From Thermoanaerobaculia bacterium (GTDB lineage: Bacteria; Acidobacteriota; Thermoanaerobaculia; UBA5066), in NCBI GenBank assembly GCA_022071945.1, contig JAJVIN010000011.1:10921-74920 (forward strand): a stretch of DNA of 64,000 nt, in the 5' to 3' direction. Below, piece after piece: positions 16,800 to 24,166 of the stretch; position 1 is the stretch's first letter; each line of letters starts with the position of its first letter. The translations under genes were made by a program, and so were the position numbers. The notes under the pieces are model-generated. The model searched no databases, was not told the origin of the DNA, and worked only from the letters and a program-made list of their open reading frames with translations.

Positions 16800-18314
16800 A
16801 TGGCGCGCCAGATCTCCCCGAGACTTCGTGGACTGCTGGCCGTAACCGCTCTGGCCCTCCTGGTCTCGGCCTATCTGAAGGCGAGCGCCCACGAGAACGG
16901 CCTGAAGATCCTGCCCGAATCGGAACGGGGGTACCGGCGACTCATCCTCGGACTCGACCCGAACGAGACCAAGTTCTTCATGCTCCCCTCCACGGAGTCC
17001 TTCGACCCGAAAAGCACGGACCCGAGGGTGAGACTCCTCAGACGCCAGCTGTACTGGATCAATTTCGAGCTCTTGCACGGGGACATCCTGCGCGCCGTCC
17101 CCTCCTACACACGCTTCTTCGTCGCCGTTCCGGATCCGAGGTTCCATCCGGCGTCGATGGGAAATGAGCAGGAGGTCTTCGAAGACTACCTTCAGACCCG
17201 AATCGGCTGGACGGCGCAGCAGATCAGGGACCGGGTCTTCTACTTCAAGACGCCCGTCGCCATTGCCTTCGCTCAGGACTTGGCAGAGCCCCTCGGTCTG
17301 GACGCGAGGGGGCGGCTGGTCTTGGCCCTCGGCGAGGATTCCGACACGATCTACCAGGAAGGGCTGGGAGCTCTCGTCAAGGCTTTCCCGAACGACTTCG
17401 CGCTTCGGACTCTGAGCGGCATCAACACCGAGGGCGGAGACATCGAGATCGTCTGGCTTCCCGACCTCCGTCCGGCCCTCTTGGTCGGCCACCACCGGAT
17501 CCTGCGCACCATCGAGCGGAAGACCGGCATCAACTACCAGGGCCGTCCCATGCCCGACGCGCAGATCGCGGCCGCGAGGAGCTCCTTCAAGAACGCCTTC
17601 TTCGGACTCGAGACGATCATCGTGAACGAGGGGGGCCTTCGCTCCCCGACCCTGACCTCCGACGACCTCTTCCACTCCGACATGATCGTGAACATCGTCC
17701 GGGGAAAGACGGGCCCCGTGGCCTTCATCCCGAGCTTCGAGAAGGGAGTCGTGGACGCCACGACCCTCACGCCGGTTTCTCCCGAGGTCGTGGCACGCGC
17801 CCAGAGGGTCTACGACAGGGTCGCGGGCGAGCTGTCGAGGCGCGGATACGCAATTGCCCGGCTCCCCCTGGTCGATCATCCGACCCGCAACCCCGTCAAC
17901 GTCGGGAAGTTCGTCGATCCATCCGGCCAGCAGCACGTTCTCCTCGGGAAGTACCCTTTTCACCTTCCCTACAAGGGCCGCAACGCTCAGAAAGAGCTGC
18001 AAGAGGCCCTCGATCAGCTCGACCGTTCAGTCAACACCTGGCGGCAGAACGCTTCCGACCAGAACTGGCGCGCGGTGACGGGCACCCTCGGCTCGATGTG
18101 GCTCCAGTTCGACCGTGCCGCCTCGAGTCCGAACCCCAATTTCGACGCCCAGGCGCGCATTTACGAGTCCCACGGCGTCCGGCCGATCGCCGTTCCAATC
18201 TACCCGACCGGCGAGGGCGGTCTCCACTGCCTGGCCCTCACATCCGGCCGTCCGACCAGCGGCGTGGCGGCCCCCGGCAACTTCCTCAGGACCTCGAGCG
18301 GGCGTCAGCCCTGA
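16800..18314 (+). CDS. Membrane-anchored pentein-fold (guanidino-group-modifying enzyme-like) protein
   Basis: A 504-residue protein with an N-terminal anchor (LLAVTALALLVSAYL, 12-26). Three blocks match the catalytic layout of arginine deiminase, agmatine deiminase, DDAH and related penteins: EGGDIEIV with D214, HSDMIVNIV with H292 and D294, and GEGGLHCLAL with C477 near the C terminus. Spacing fits the superfamily, though the protein is longer than free deiminases (about 370-410). If active it would hydrolyse or transfer a guanidino group outside the cytoplasm. No known subfamily is obvious. It is 124 bp after the FHA gene on the same strand and may be co-transcribed. Confidence 0.7.
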   Translation: MARQISPRLRGLLAVTALALLVSAYLKASAHENGLKILPESERGYRRLILGLDPNETKFFMLPSTESFDPKSTDPRVRLLRRQLYWINFELLHGDILRAVPSYTRFFVAVPDPRFHPASMGNEQEVFEDYLQTRIGWTAQQIRDRVFYFKTPVAIAFAQDLAEPLGLDARGRLVLALGEDSDTIYQEGLGALVKAFPNDFALRTLSGINTEGGDIEIVWLPDLRPALLVGHHRILRTIERKTGINYQGRPMPDAQIAAARSSFKNAFFGLETIIVNEGGLRSPTLTSDDLFHSDMIVNIVRGKTGPVAFIPSFEKGVVDATTLTPVSPEVVARAQRVYDRVAGELSRRGYAIARLPLVDHPTRNPVNVGKFVDPSGQQHVLLGKYPFHLPYKGRNAQKELQEALDQLDRSVNTWRQNASDQNWRAVTGTLGSMWLQFDRAASSPNPNFDAQARIYESHGVRPIAVPIYPTGEGGLHCLALTSGRPTSGVAAPGNFLRTSSGRQP

Positions 18315-18372
18315 GGGCGAAGAGCTCCCGGCATCGCGGACCGGGCTCGGGCTGCTTCCCTGTGAACGGTGC

Positions 18373-19638
18373 TCACTGTCCGAGCGCCCTCAGGACGACA
18401 GTCGCGTAAGCCCCCCTGGGGAGATCCATCTCGAGGCGCCGCGCGAAGAAGCGCCGCGCGGGCGTTGAGTAGAGCTCGTCCTCCTCGAGCGCCGAGAAGA
18501 CCGTGTTTCTCGCGGTCAAGAAGAGCGGCCGCAAGGCCTCGCCGAAGAACGGCCGCCTGAGCCCGGGCACCCGGAGGTCCTTCTGCGAGATGCCTTCCGA
18601 CGCCAGCAGCCTGCAGAGGACGTCACCCCAGGGCGGTTCGAGCCTGGTCGACGGCGAGACGAGCGGGATCTCGAGTCTTTCGAGCGTCTCCGGGATGGCC
18701 TGCCGGGAAGGAAACAGGAGCTCGCCCGCCACATCCTTGACCCGGACGGATCTCGCCTTGCCGGCGACGGCCTCGACCGTTCTTCTTGCCGTCTCGTTCC
18801 AGAGCCACGACTGATAGGCCTCGACCGAGATCTGCTGGACGAAGTAGGGCAGGGACTTGAAGGCGTCGAGGTAGGCGGTTTCTTCGACGAAGCCTTGCCG
18901 GGATCGCTCAGCGAGGAGCTCGATCGCCCGGCGCTCTGGAACCTGTGGGAGCTTCTCCAGGGCCTTCGGCCAGTCGCCCCAGTGTCGCTCGAGAATCGAG
19001 TGGAACTGACGGTAGCGGCCTTCCTCGCCCCGCATCGGCATGGCGACGAGGAGCCTCAGCGCCTGCTCGAACCGGCCGCTGATCAGACAGCGGGCGGCGA
19101 AGCCCCTCCCGTGCCGGGCGCTCCCGAAGCGCTGGGCGCCGAAATAGTTCACGATCAGAAGCTCGGGAGAGGAGACGGGCTTTTCCGGGGAGCCCTTCGA
19201 GAGCGACGGCGGGGAGAACCGCCAGGCTCGTCTGACGAGATCGCTCGCACCTTCCCGGGTCAGCTGGCGGACCGTGATCCGGAAACGATTGAACGCGATC
19301 GCCGCCGAAGAGATCTCCTCGGAGGCGAATCCCACGTGGCGGATGGACCAGCTTCCGCGGCTCGCCTCCCGGGGCAGATCACGAGAGGCCGGGACCCTTA
19401 TGGAGATGTACTGGCTCGTCTGGGCATGTCTGTCCTTCAAGCCAGCACTGGCGACGTCTCCGCGCAAGAGCCCGAGAGTGCGGGCGATCTCGTCGAGGGC
19501 TCTCGGCGTGTCGATGCCCGTCTTGTCGAGCCGGTACACGCCGTAGCTCCCGGCTTCGGCGGAGCCCCACGCCGCGAGGGTGTCTGCCCCCACGCCCTCT
19601 TCGACGATGAAGTCCTCGGATCGTGCCTTGATCGTCAT
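18373..19638 (-). CDS. truD: tRNA pseudouridine(13) synthase TruD
   Basis: Isomerises U13 of tRNAs to pseudouridine. The 421-residue length is a little above the E. coli protein (349), as in many high-GC relatives. Catalytic D69 is in AGLKDRHAQT, and the TruD-specific NYFGAQRFG motif follows; the insertion domain lies between. The initial MTIKARSEDFIVEE block is the family start. It is convergent with the pentein gene (58 bp apart) and 46 bp downstream of the antiporter gene, so it may sit at the end of the mrp transcript. Confidence 0.93.
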   Translation of the reverse strand: MTIKARSEDFIVEEGVGADTLAAWGSAEAGSYGVYRLDKTGIDTPRALDEIARTLGLLRGDVASAGLKDRHAQTSQYISIRVPASRDLPREASRGSWSIRHVGFASEEISSAAIAFNRFRITVRQLTREGASDLVRRAWRFSPPSLSKGSPEKPVSSPELLIVNYFGAQRFGSARHGRGFAARCLISGRFEQALRLLVAMPMRGEEGRYRQFHSILERHWGDWPKALEKLPQVPERRAIELLAERSRQGFVEETAYLDAFKSLPYFVQQISVEAYQSWLWNETARRTVEAVAGKARSVRVKDVAGELLFPSRQAIPETLERLEIPLVSPSTRLEPPWGDVLCRLLASEGISQKDLRVPGLRRPFFGEALRPLFLTARNTVFSALEEDELYSTPARRFFARRLEMDLPRGAYATVVLRALGQ

Positions 19639-19684
19639 GGAGCCGCCATCGATGGTCCCCTCATACCCAAGGATTCCTGCTCAC

Positions 19685-21208
19685 TCAGAGCAGCATGAAA
19701 CAGCAGCCGGCGATCACCGTCGGAAGGATCGCGGCCAGGGCAAGGTGGATGGGAACGACACCATCCGGGAAGTACTTTCCCAGAACGGCCTGACCGGCCG
19801 GATTGGGGGCGTTGGCGATGACGGTCAGACCGCCGCCGGTCACCGCACCGGCCACCACGGCGTGTTTCATCGCCGGGTTCAGGCCGGGCACGAGAGACGC
19901 GAGGTACGTGATGGCAGCGTTGTCGTTGAAGGCCGTCAAGATGGTCGCTCCCACCATCAGGCTCGTGGCTCCGAGGCTCGCCAGGACCGGAGCGATCCAC
20001 CACTGCTGGAGGGTGCCGTGAACGACGAGGCCAGCCAGGAAGAATCCGACCAGGAGCGGCGGCCTGAGGTTCGTGACGTTCTGGTGTTCGGCGGTGGCCT
20101 GGAGAAACGCGAGGAAGAACAGGAATCCCGCCACGAAGAGTGCCGGCGTGTGCGCGGTGAAGACCGTCCAGGCGAGCGCCATCAGGTGAACGGCCGTGAT
20201 CCAGCCCGGGACCCGCTTCTCCGACTCTCGCGGCTCGTCCGGGTCGCGCCCCTGGGCCTTCTTCCCGAGCTCGATGAACTCCTTGCGGAAGGCGAAGGCG
20301 TAGAGACCGTTCGAGATGAGGACCGAGAGGACGGCCTTCCACCCGAAGTTGAGGAACATGAAAGAGAGGTTCCAGCCGAACTTCGTGGCGACCATCAGGA
20401 CGGGTGGAGCCGCGAAATGGGTCAAGGTGCCACCGATGCTGACGTTGACGAACAGGAGCCCGAGCGTGCCGTAACGAAACGCCGTCCCCGGCTTGAGCTC
20501 GAAGATCCGCCTGGCGAGCAAGAGCGCGCTGATCACCATCGCCGCTGGCTCGGTGATGAAGGAGCCCAGGAGGGGTCCGATGGTCAGGATCGAGGCCCAC
20601 CAGGCGAACGGACTCCTGCGGCCCAGACCCGCCAGGATTCCCATGAAGCGTTCCGCGAAGCCGAGAACGGGGCGGGTCGATGAGATCGCCATGATGATGA
20701 CAACGAAGATCGGCTCGGTGAAATTGACGCTGGCGATGTAGCCATTCGCCGTTTGCCATCCCTTCGTGGCCGTCAGGACCGCGATGAGCGGGACTGCCCA
20801 GATGCCGAAAACAGCCTCGACCTCTCCCAGGAAATGGAGGATCTCGGCCCAGAAGCTCGCACCCTCGGCCTGGCCCGCCTCGACCTTCTCCGCGTGCGCC
20901 GCCTTGAGGTGATGAGCAATCGCCGTGATCCGCGCCGCGAGGAACGTGTGCATGACGGCGAGAAAGAAGATGACCGAGGAAACGAGATTGAGCGGCTCGA
21001 GGCGGGCCCGGCTCTTCAGTACCTCGAAGAGCGGCAGCCCCGCTTCCCCCGTGTAAGCGTCGAGCCGTCTGGGAAACGGGGAGAAGCCCCCACTCCCGGG
21101 CTCGACGGGGCTCCCCCAACCCAGGCCCGCCACGAGAACGGCGCCCAGGACGAGAAGCACTGGTCCCAGGGCTCGAATTCGAGGCCACCCATTCCACCGA
21201 CTCGACAC
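19685..21208 (-). CDS. Putative Na+/H+ antiporter (PF07399-type)
   Basis: A 507-residue polytopic protein starting at GTG 21208, with GGAGG 5 bp upstream. It has roughly eleven to twelve hydrophobic helices; ILTIGPLLGSFITEPAAMVI and NVSIGGTLTHFAAPPVLMVA are the conserved cores I associate with the PF07399 family, annotated as putative Na+/H+ antiporters of the ion-transporter superfamily. A Gly/Asn-rich segment AFNDNAAITYLASL also fits. A periplasmic-looking N terminus is unusual. It follows mrpG by 112 bp on the same strand, pairing a second cation antiporter with Mrp. Confidence 0.75.
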   Translation of the reverse strand: MSSRWNGWPRIRALGPVLLVLGAVLVAGLGWGSPVEPGSGGFSPFPRRLDAYTGEAGLPLFEVLKSRARLEPLNLVSSVIFFLAVMHTFLAARITAIAHHLKAAHAEKVEAGQAEGASFWAEILHFLGEVEAVFGIWAVPLIAVLTATKGWQTANGYIASVNFTEPIFVVIIMAISSTRPVLGFAERFMGILAGLGRRSPFAWWASILTIGPLLGSFITEPAAMVISALLLARRIFELKPGTAFRYGTLGLLFVNVSIGGTLTHFAAPPVLMVATKFGWNLSFMFLNFGWKAVLSVLISNGLYAFAFRKEFIELGKKAQGRDPDEPRESEKRVPGWITAVHLMALAWTVFTAHTPALFVAGFLFFLAFLQATAEHQNVTNLRPPLLVGFFLAGLVVHGTLQQWWIAPVLASLGATSLMVGATILTAFNDNAAITYLASLVPGLNPAMKHAVVAGAVTGGGLTVIANAPNPAGQAVLGKYFPDGVVPIHLALAAILPTVIAGCCFMLL

Positions 21209-21320
21209 GACCGCCTCCGATCAAGGACGGGATCAGGATCCGGCCCAAGAAGTGAGCTCAGAGTCTAGAGGAATCCCCTTTCCCGTTCTCGAGCACAGAG
21301 CCGGACCGCGGCGTCAGGCG

Positions 21321-21662
21321 TCACCGGTCCGCTCGTTCCGGCGCCACCGCCGCCCCCTCGAGAGATTCCTCTCCGGCAGAGCCAGCGGGCCGGGTGCGCC
21401 AGACGGCACGGGCGATGGCGTGACACCCGATCGGGCCCGTCAGGAGGAAGAAGACCGCCGCCAGGAGACACCGGACAGCAACCCATGCATCGCCACTCCA
21501 GATCGCGGCCGAAAGGAGCATGAAGGCAATGCCGAGCGTCGCCGACTTGCCCGCGCAGTGAAGCCGCGCGAAGGTGTCCTTGAAGCGAACGACCCCGATC
21601 GCCGCGACCAGCATGAAGAACGCCCCGATCACGGCCGACGCCCCCGCAATTGCCCCGCTCAC
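21321..21662 (-). CDS. mrpG: Mrp antiporter subunit G
   Basis: A 113-residue, three-helix membrane protein starting at GTG 21662 and overlapping the mrpF stop by 4 bp. GVVRFKDTFARLHCAGKSATLG is the conserved MrpG core (RxxDxxxRxHxxxKxxTxG type). MrpG is a small structural subunit essential for assembly of the Mrp Na+/H+ antiporter. Gene order, length and the short helices agree. It is the last of the contiguous mrp genes. Confidence 0.9.
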   Translation of the reverse strand: MSGAIAGASAVIGAFFMLVAAIGVVRFKDTFARLHCAGKSATLGIAFMLLSAAIWSGDAWVAVRCLLAAVFFLLTGPIGCHAIARAVWRTRPAGSAGEESLEGAAVAPERADR

Positions 21663-21994
21663 TTTTCCGCCTCCCGTTCCCCGAGCTGCTCCGCCCGGGT
21701 CTCCCCGGTCCCGGCCGAGGCACCCTCCCGCGCCTCTCGGGCCCGGTGCTCCACGAACGTCGCGAAGGCCGTCGTTCCGACCACCCCGATCAGCCCGATT
21801 CCCAGGGCCACGTCCGTATACATCCAGAACCCCGTCGCCGCCGAGCGAATCACAAGGAACCCGACGGCGAGGGTCGAGAGGAGATCGATCGCAACGACCC
21901 GGTCCGCCAGCCCCGGACCCCGCACCAGGCGCCAGAGGGCCAAGAGGCTCGCCGCCCCCACCGCGGCTTGCAGGAGCGTCAAGAGCAGATTCAT
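21659..21994 (-). CDS. mrpF: Mrp antiporter subunit F
   Basis: A 111-residue, three-helix protein. RLVRGPGLADRVVAIDLL is the MrpF signature, with the conserved Asp in the second helix, and DVALGIGLIGVVGTTAFA forms the last helix. The C-terminal tail after VEHRAREARE is charged and longer than usual. It begins in a 4-bp overlap with mrpE and ends in one with mrpG, typical of tightly coupled Mrp operons. Confidence 0.92.
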   Translation of the reverse strand: MNLLLTLLQAAVGAASLLALWRLVRGPGLADRVVAIDLLSTLAVGFLVIRSAATGFWMYTDVALGIGLIGVVGTTAFATFVEHRAREAREGASAGTGETRAEQLGEREAEK

Positions 21995-22329
21995 GGCTCG
22001 TTCCCTCGCAGAAGACAGAGGATGTCCGCCTCGTAGCGCTCCCGGATGTCGCCGAGCACGCGCTCGGCATCGGCCGCGTACATGGCATGGATCAGGAGAG
22101 TCCGGCGATCGTCGCCGGCATCCAGGGTCAGGGTTCCCGGAGTCAGCGTGATCGCACACGAGAGAAGCATCAACTCGAGATCGGTCCGTGCCCGCGTCTG
22201 GAACTCGAGGACTCGGACCGAGCTGAGATCTCGGGGCGACAGGACGTCGTGGGCCAGTTGGATCGACGACCGTATCGTGTCGATCGCGAGCCTTCCGGCG
22301 AGCCTCACGAGCGCGGCGATGCGTTTCAT
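21991..22329 (-). CDS. mrpE: Mrp antiporter subunit E
   Basis: A 112-residue protein of the MrpE/MnhE family; the conserved segment is LLSCAITLTPGTLTLDAG, followed by LLIHAMYA. It is shorter than Bacillus MrpE (about 158 residues), lacking most of the N-terminal helices, which is common in group 2 operons. Overlaps mrpD upstream and mrpF downstream by 4 bp each. Required for assembly rather than ion translocation in characterised systems. Confidence 0.9.
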   Translation of the reverse strand: MKRIAALVRLAGRLAIDTIRSSIQLAHDVLSPRDLSSVRVLEFQTRARTDLELMLLSCAITLTPGTLTLDAGDDRRTLLIHAMYAADAERVLGDIRERYEADILCLLRGNEP

Positions 22330-23798
22330 CGGCCCCCCCCGAGAACGGCCTCGACGTAGGGTGTCCGCGCCGCGAGCTCCTGGCCGACATCCAGGCTGAA
22401 GCGCCAGAGACGGCCCGCGGTGAGGCCGATGACAACTGTCCCCGCGGCCAGCAACAGGATTCCCGAAAGAGCCCACCGGCTCCCGGGCACCTCCACGAGC
22501 GGTGTGACAGCCTCCTTGGCAAAGGCCTCGCGATGGATCTTCACCATGGAGTAGAGGGTGAGGAAGCCGACCGCCAGGGCGAGTCCTCCTGCCACCCACT
22601 CCCCCGCCTCAAAGGCCGCCTTGACGGTCGCCAGCTTCGCGAAGAAACCGGAAAGGGGCGGCAGCCCGGCCAGACTCGCCGCGGAGATGAGGAAGCCCGC
22701 GTAAAGGGCCGGCCGCATCCTCAACGCCCCGAGCGCGCGAACGTCTTCGCTCCCGCCCTCGGCGGCGGCAAGGCCGGCCACGAGGAAGAGGTTGCTCTTC
22801 ACGAGGATGTGGTGGACAAGGTAGAAAACCGCCGCCGCCAGGGCCGCCGGAGTCCCGAGAGCCACGGCGAGAAGCATGTAGCCGACCTGACTCACGATGT
22901 GGAAAGCCAGGATCCTCTTGAGCTCCATCTGTGTGGCCGCGCCGAGTACGCCGACCGCCATCGTGGCGAGGGCCAGGACGAACAGCACCGCCTGCAAGAT
23001 CGTCGTCCCCAAGGGCAGGACCGTCACCGTCAGCCGCAAGACGGCGTAGACACCGACTTTCGTCAGAAGGGCCGAGAAAAGCGCGGCCGTGGCGGGTGCC
23101 GCTGTGTGATAACTCGCCGGAAGCCAGGCAAAGAGCGGAAACGCGGCGGACTTCAGAAGGAACGCGGCGAGAAGACACCCCGCCGCGGCGAGAAGCGCGG
23201 CCGAGGGCTCGCCCGTGGATCGGGCGATCCGGGAAAGCGCGGCCATGTTCAGCGTGCCGCAGACGCCGTAGAGGATGCCGCAGCCCGAGAGAAAGACCAC
23301 GGAGCTGACCAGGTTGATCGCAACGTACTTGACGGCCCCCTCGAGCCTCTCGCGTCCTCCGCCGAGCGCGATGAGGGTGAACGAGGCCATGAGCATCACC
23401 TCGAACCAGACGAAGAGATTGAACAGGTCTCCCGTCATGAACGCGCCGCAGACGGCCCAGAGCAGAAGATGAACCAGGGGGTGCCATGCCGGCTCCCGCG
23501 CCTGGTCATCGTGATGGCTCCGAGACGACAGGATCGCGGCGACACCGACCAGAACCGAAACGGTCACGAGGGAGGCCGAGAGGCGGTCGACCGCGAAGGC
23601 GATCCCGAGCGACACGGGCCAGCCGCCGGCAGCCCAGACGAGGACTCGGCCGGGCGCCACGTCCAGAAGGAGCCGCGCGGCGGCCGCAAAGAGCGCCAGC
23701 ACCCCCGCAAGGCTCACCCATGCCTGCCAGCGGGGCTTGCCCCAGAGCGCGAGCAGGATGAGGGCGGTCACCGGAGGGATGACGAGCACGGCCGTCAT
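22326..23798 (-). CDS. mrpD: Mrp antiporter subunit D
   Basis: A 490-residue member of the NuoL/M/N proton-channel family. The true start is ATG 23798, within the mrpC stop; the frame continues upstream only as antisense-like sequence. Key regions include FNLFVWFEVMLMASFTLIAL with the conserved helix-5 Glu, LLKSAAFPLFAWLPASYHTAAP with the channel Lys, and HHILVKSNLF. This is one of the two ion-translocating subunits. Its frame and spacing show coupling to mrpC and mrpE. Confidence 0.94.
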   Translation of the reverse strand: MTAVLVIPPVTALILLALWGKPRWQAWVSLAGVLALFAAAARLLLDVAPGRVLVWAAGGWPVSLGIAFAVDRLSASLVTVSVLVGVAAILSSRSHHDDQAREPAWHPLVHLLLWAVCGAFMTGDLFNLFVWFEVMLMASFTLIALGGGRERLEGAVKYVAINLVSSVVFLSGCGILYGVCGTLNMAALSRIARSTGEPSAALLAAAGCLLAAFLLKSAAFPLFAWLPASYHTAAPATAALFSALLTKVGVYAVLRLTVTVLPLGTTILQAVLFVLALATMAVGVLGAATQMELKRILAFHIVSQVGYMLLAVALGTPAALAAAVFYLVHHILVKSNLFLVAGLAAAEGGSEDVRALGALRMRPALYAGFLISAASLAGLPPLSGFFAKLATVKAAFEAGEWVAGGLALAVGFLTLYSMVKIHREAFAKEAVTPLVEVPGSRWALSGILLLAAGTVVIGLTAGRLWRFSLDVGQELAARTPYVEAVLGGGR

Positions 23799-24166
23799 GA
23801 CTTCTTCTCCTCTGTTGGCTCCTCGAGAGGGGGCTCGCTGCGCCGCCACACGGCCAACTCGTCGTCGCCGATCTCCTTCCAGGATCTCCAGGCCAGGGCG
23901 AGAAGGAACGCGGTGGCCCCGAATCCGATGACGATGGCTGTGAGGACCAGAGCTTGAGGGAGCGGATCGGCGGCTCCGGTAAGGGCTTTTCCTCCTGGCG
24001 CGAAGGCGGGCGCCTCGTGAACGCCCCCGGCGGAAAAGACGAGCAGGTTGGCGGCATGACCGAGAAGCCCGAGACCCAGGACGACGTGGATCAACCGGCG
24101 CCTGAGGATGAGCCATGTCCCCGTGCCGGCCAGGATCCCCGTCAGGAGGGCCAGAAGGAGGCTCAT
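23795..24166 (-). CDS. mrpC: Mrp antiporter subunit C
   Basis: A 123-residue, three-helix NuoK homologue starting at ATG 24166, in the 4-bp overlap with mrpAB. VVLGLGLLGHAANLLVFSAGG and DPLPQALVLTAIVIGFGATA are the diagnostic conserved segments (DPLPQALVLTAIVI is nearly invariant). The charged tail (RRSEPPLEEPTEEKKS) is presumably cytoplasmic. It was buried in a much longer out-of-context frame, so its boundaries come from the overlaps. Confidence 0.93.
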   Translation of the reverse strand: MSLLLALLTGILAGTGTWLILRRRLIHVVLGLGLLGHAANLLVFSAGGVHEAPAFAPGGKALTGAADPLPQALVLTAIVIGFGATAFLLALAWRSWKEIGDDELAVWRRSEPPLEEPTEEKKS

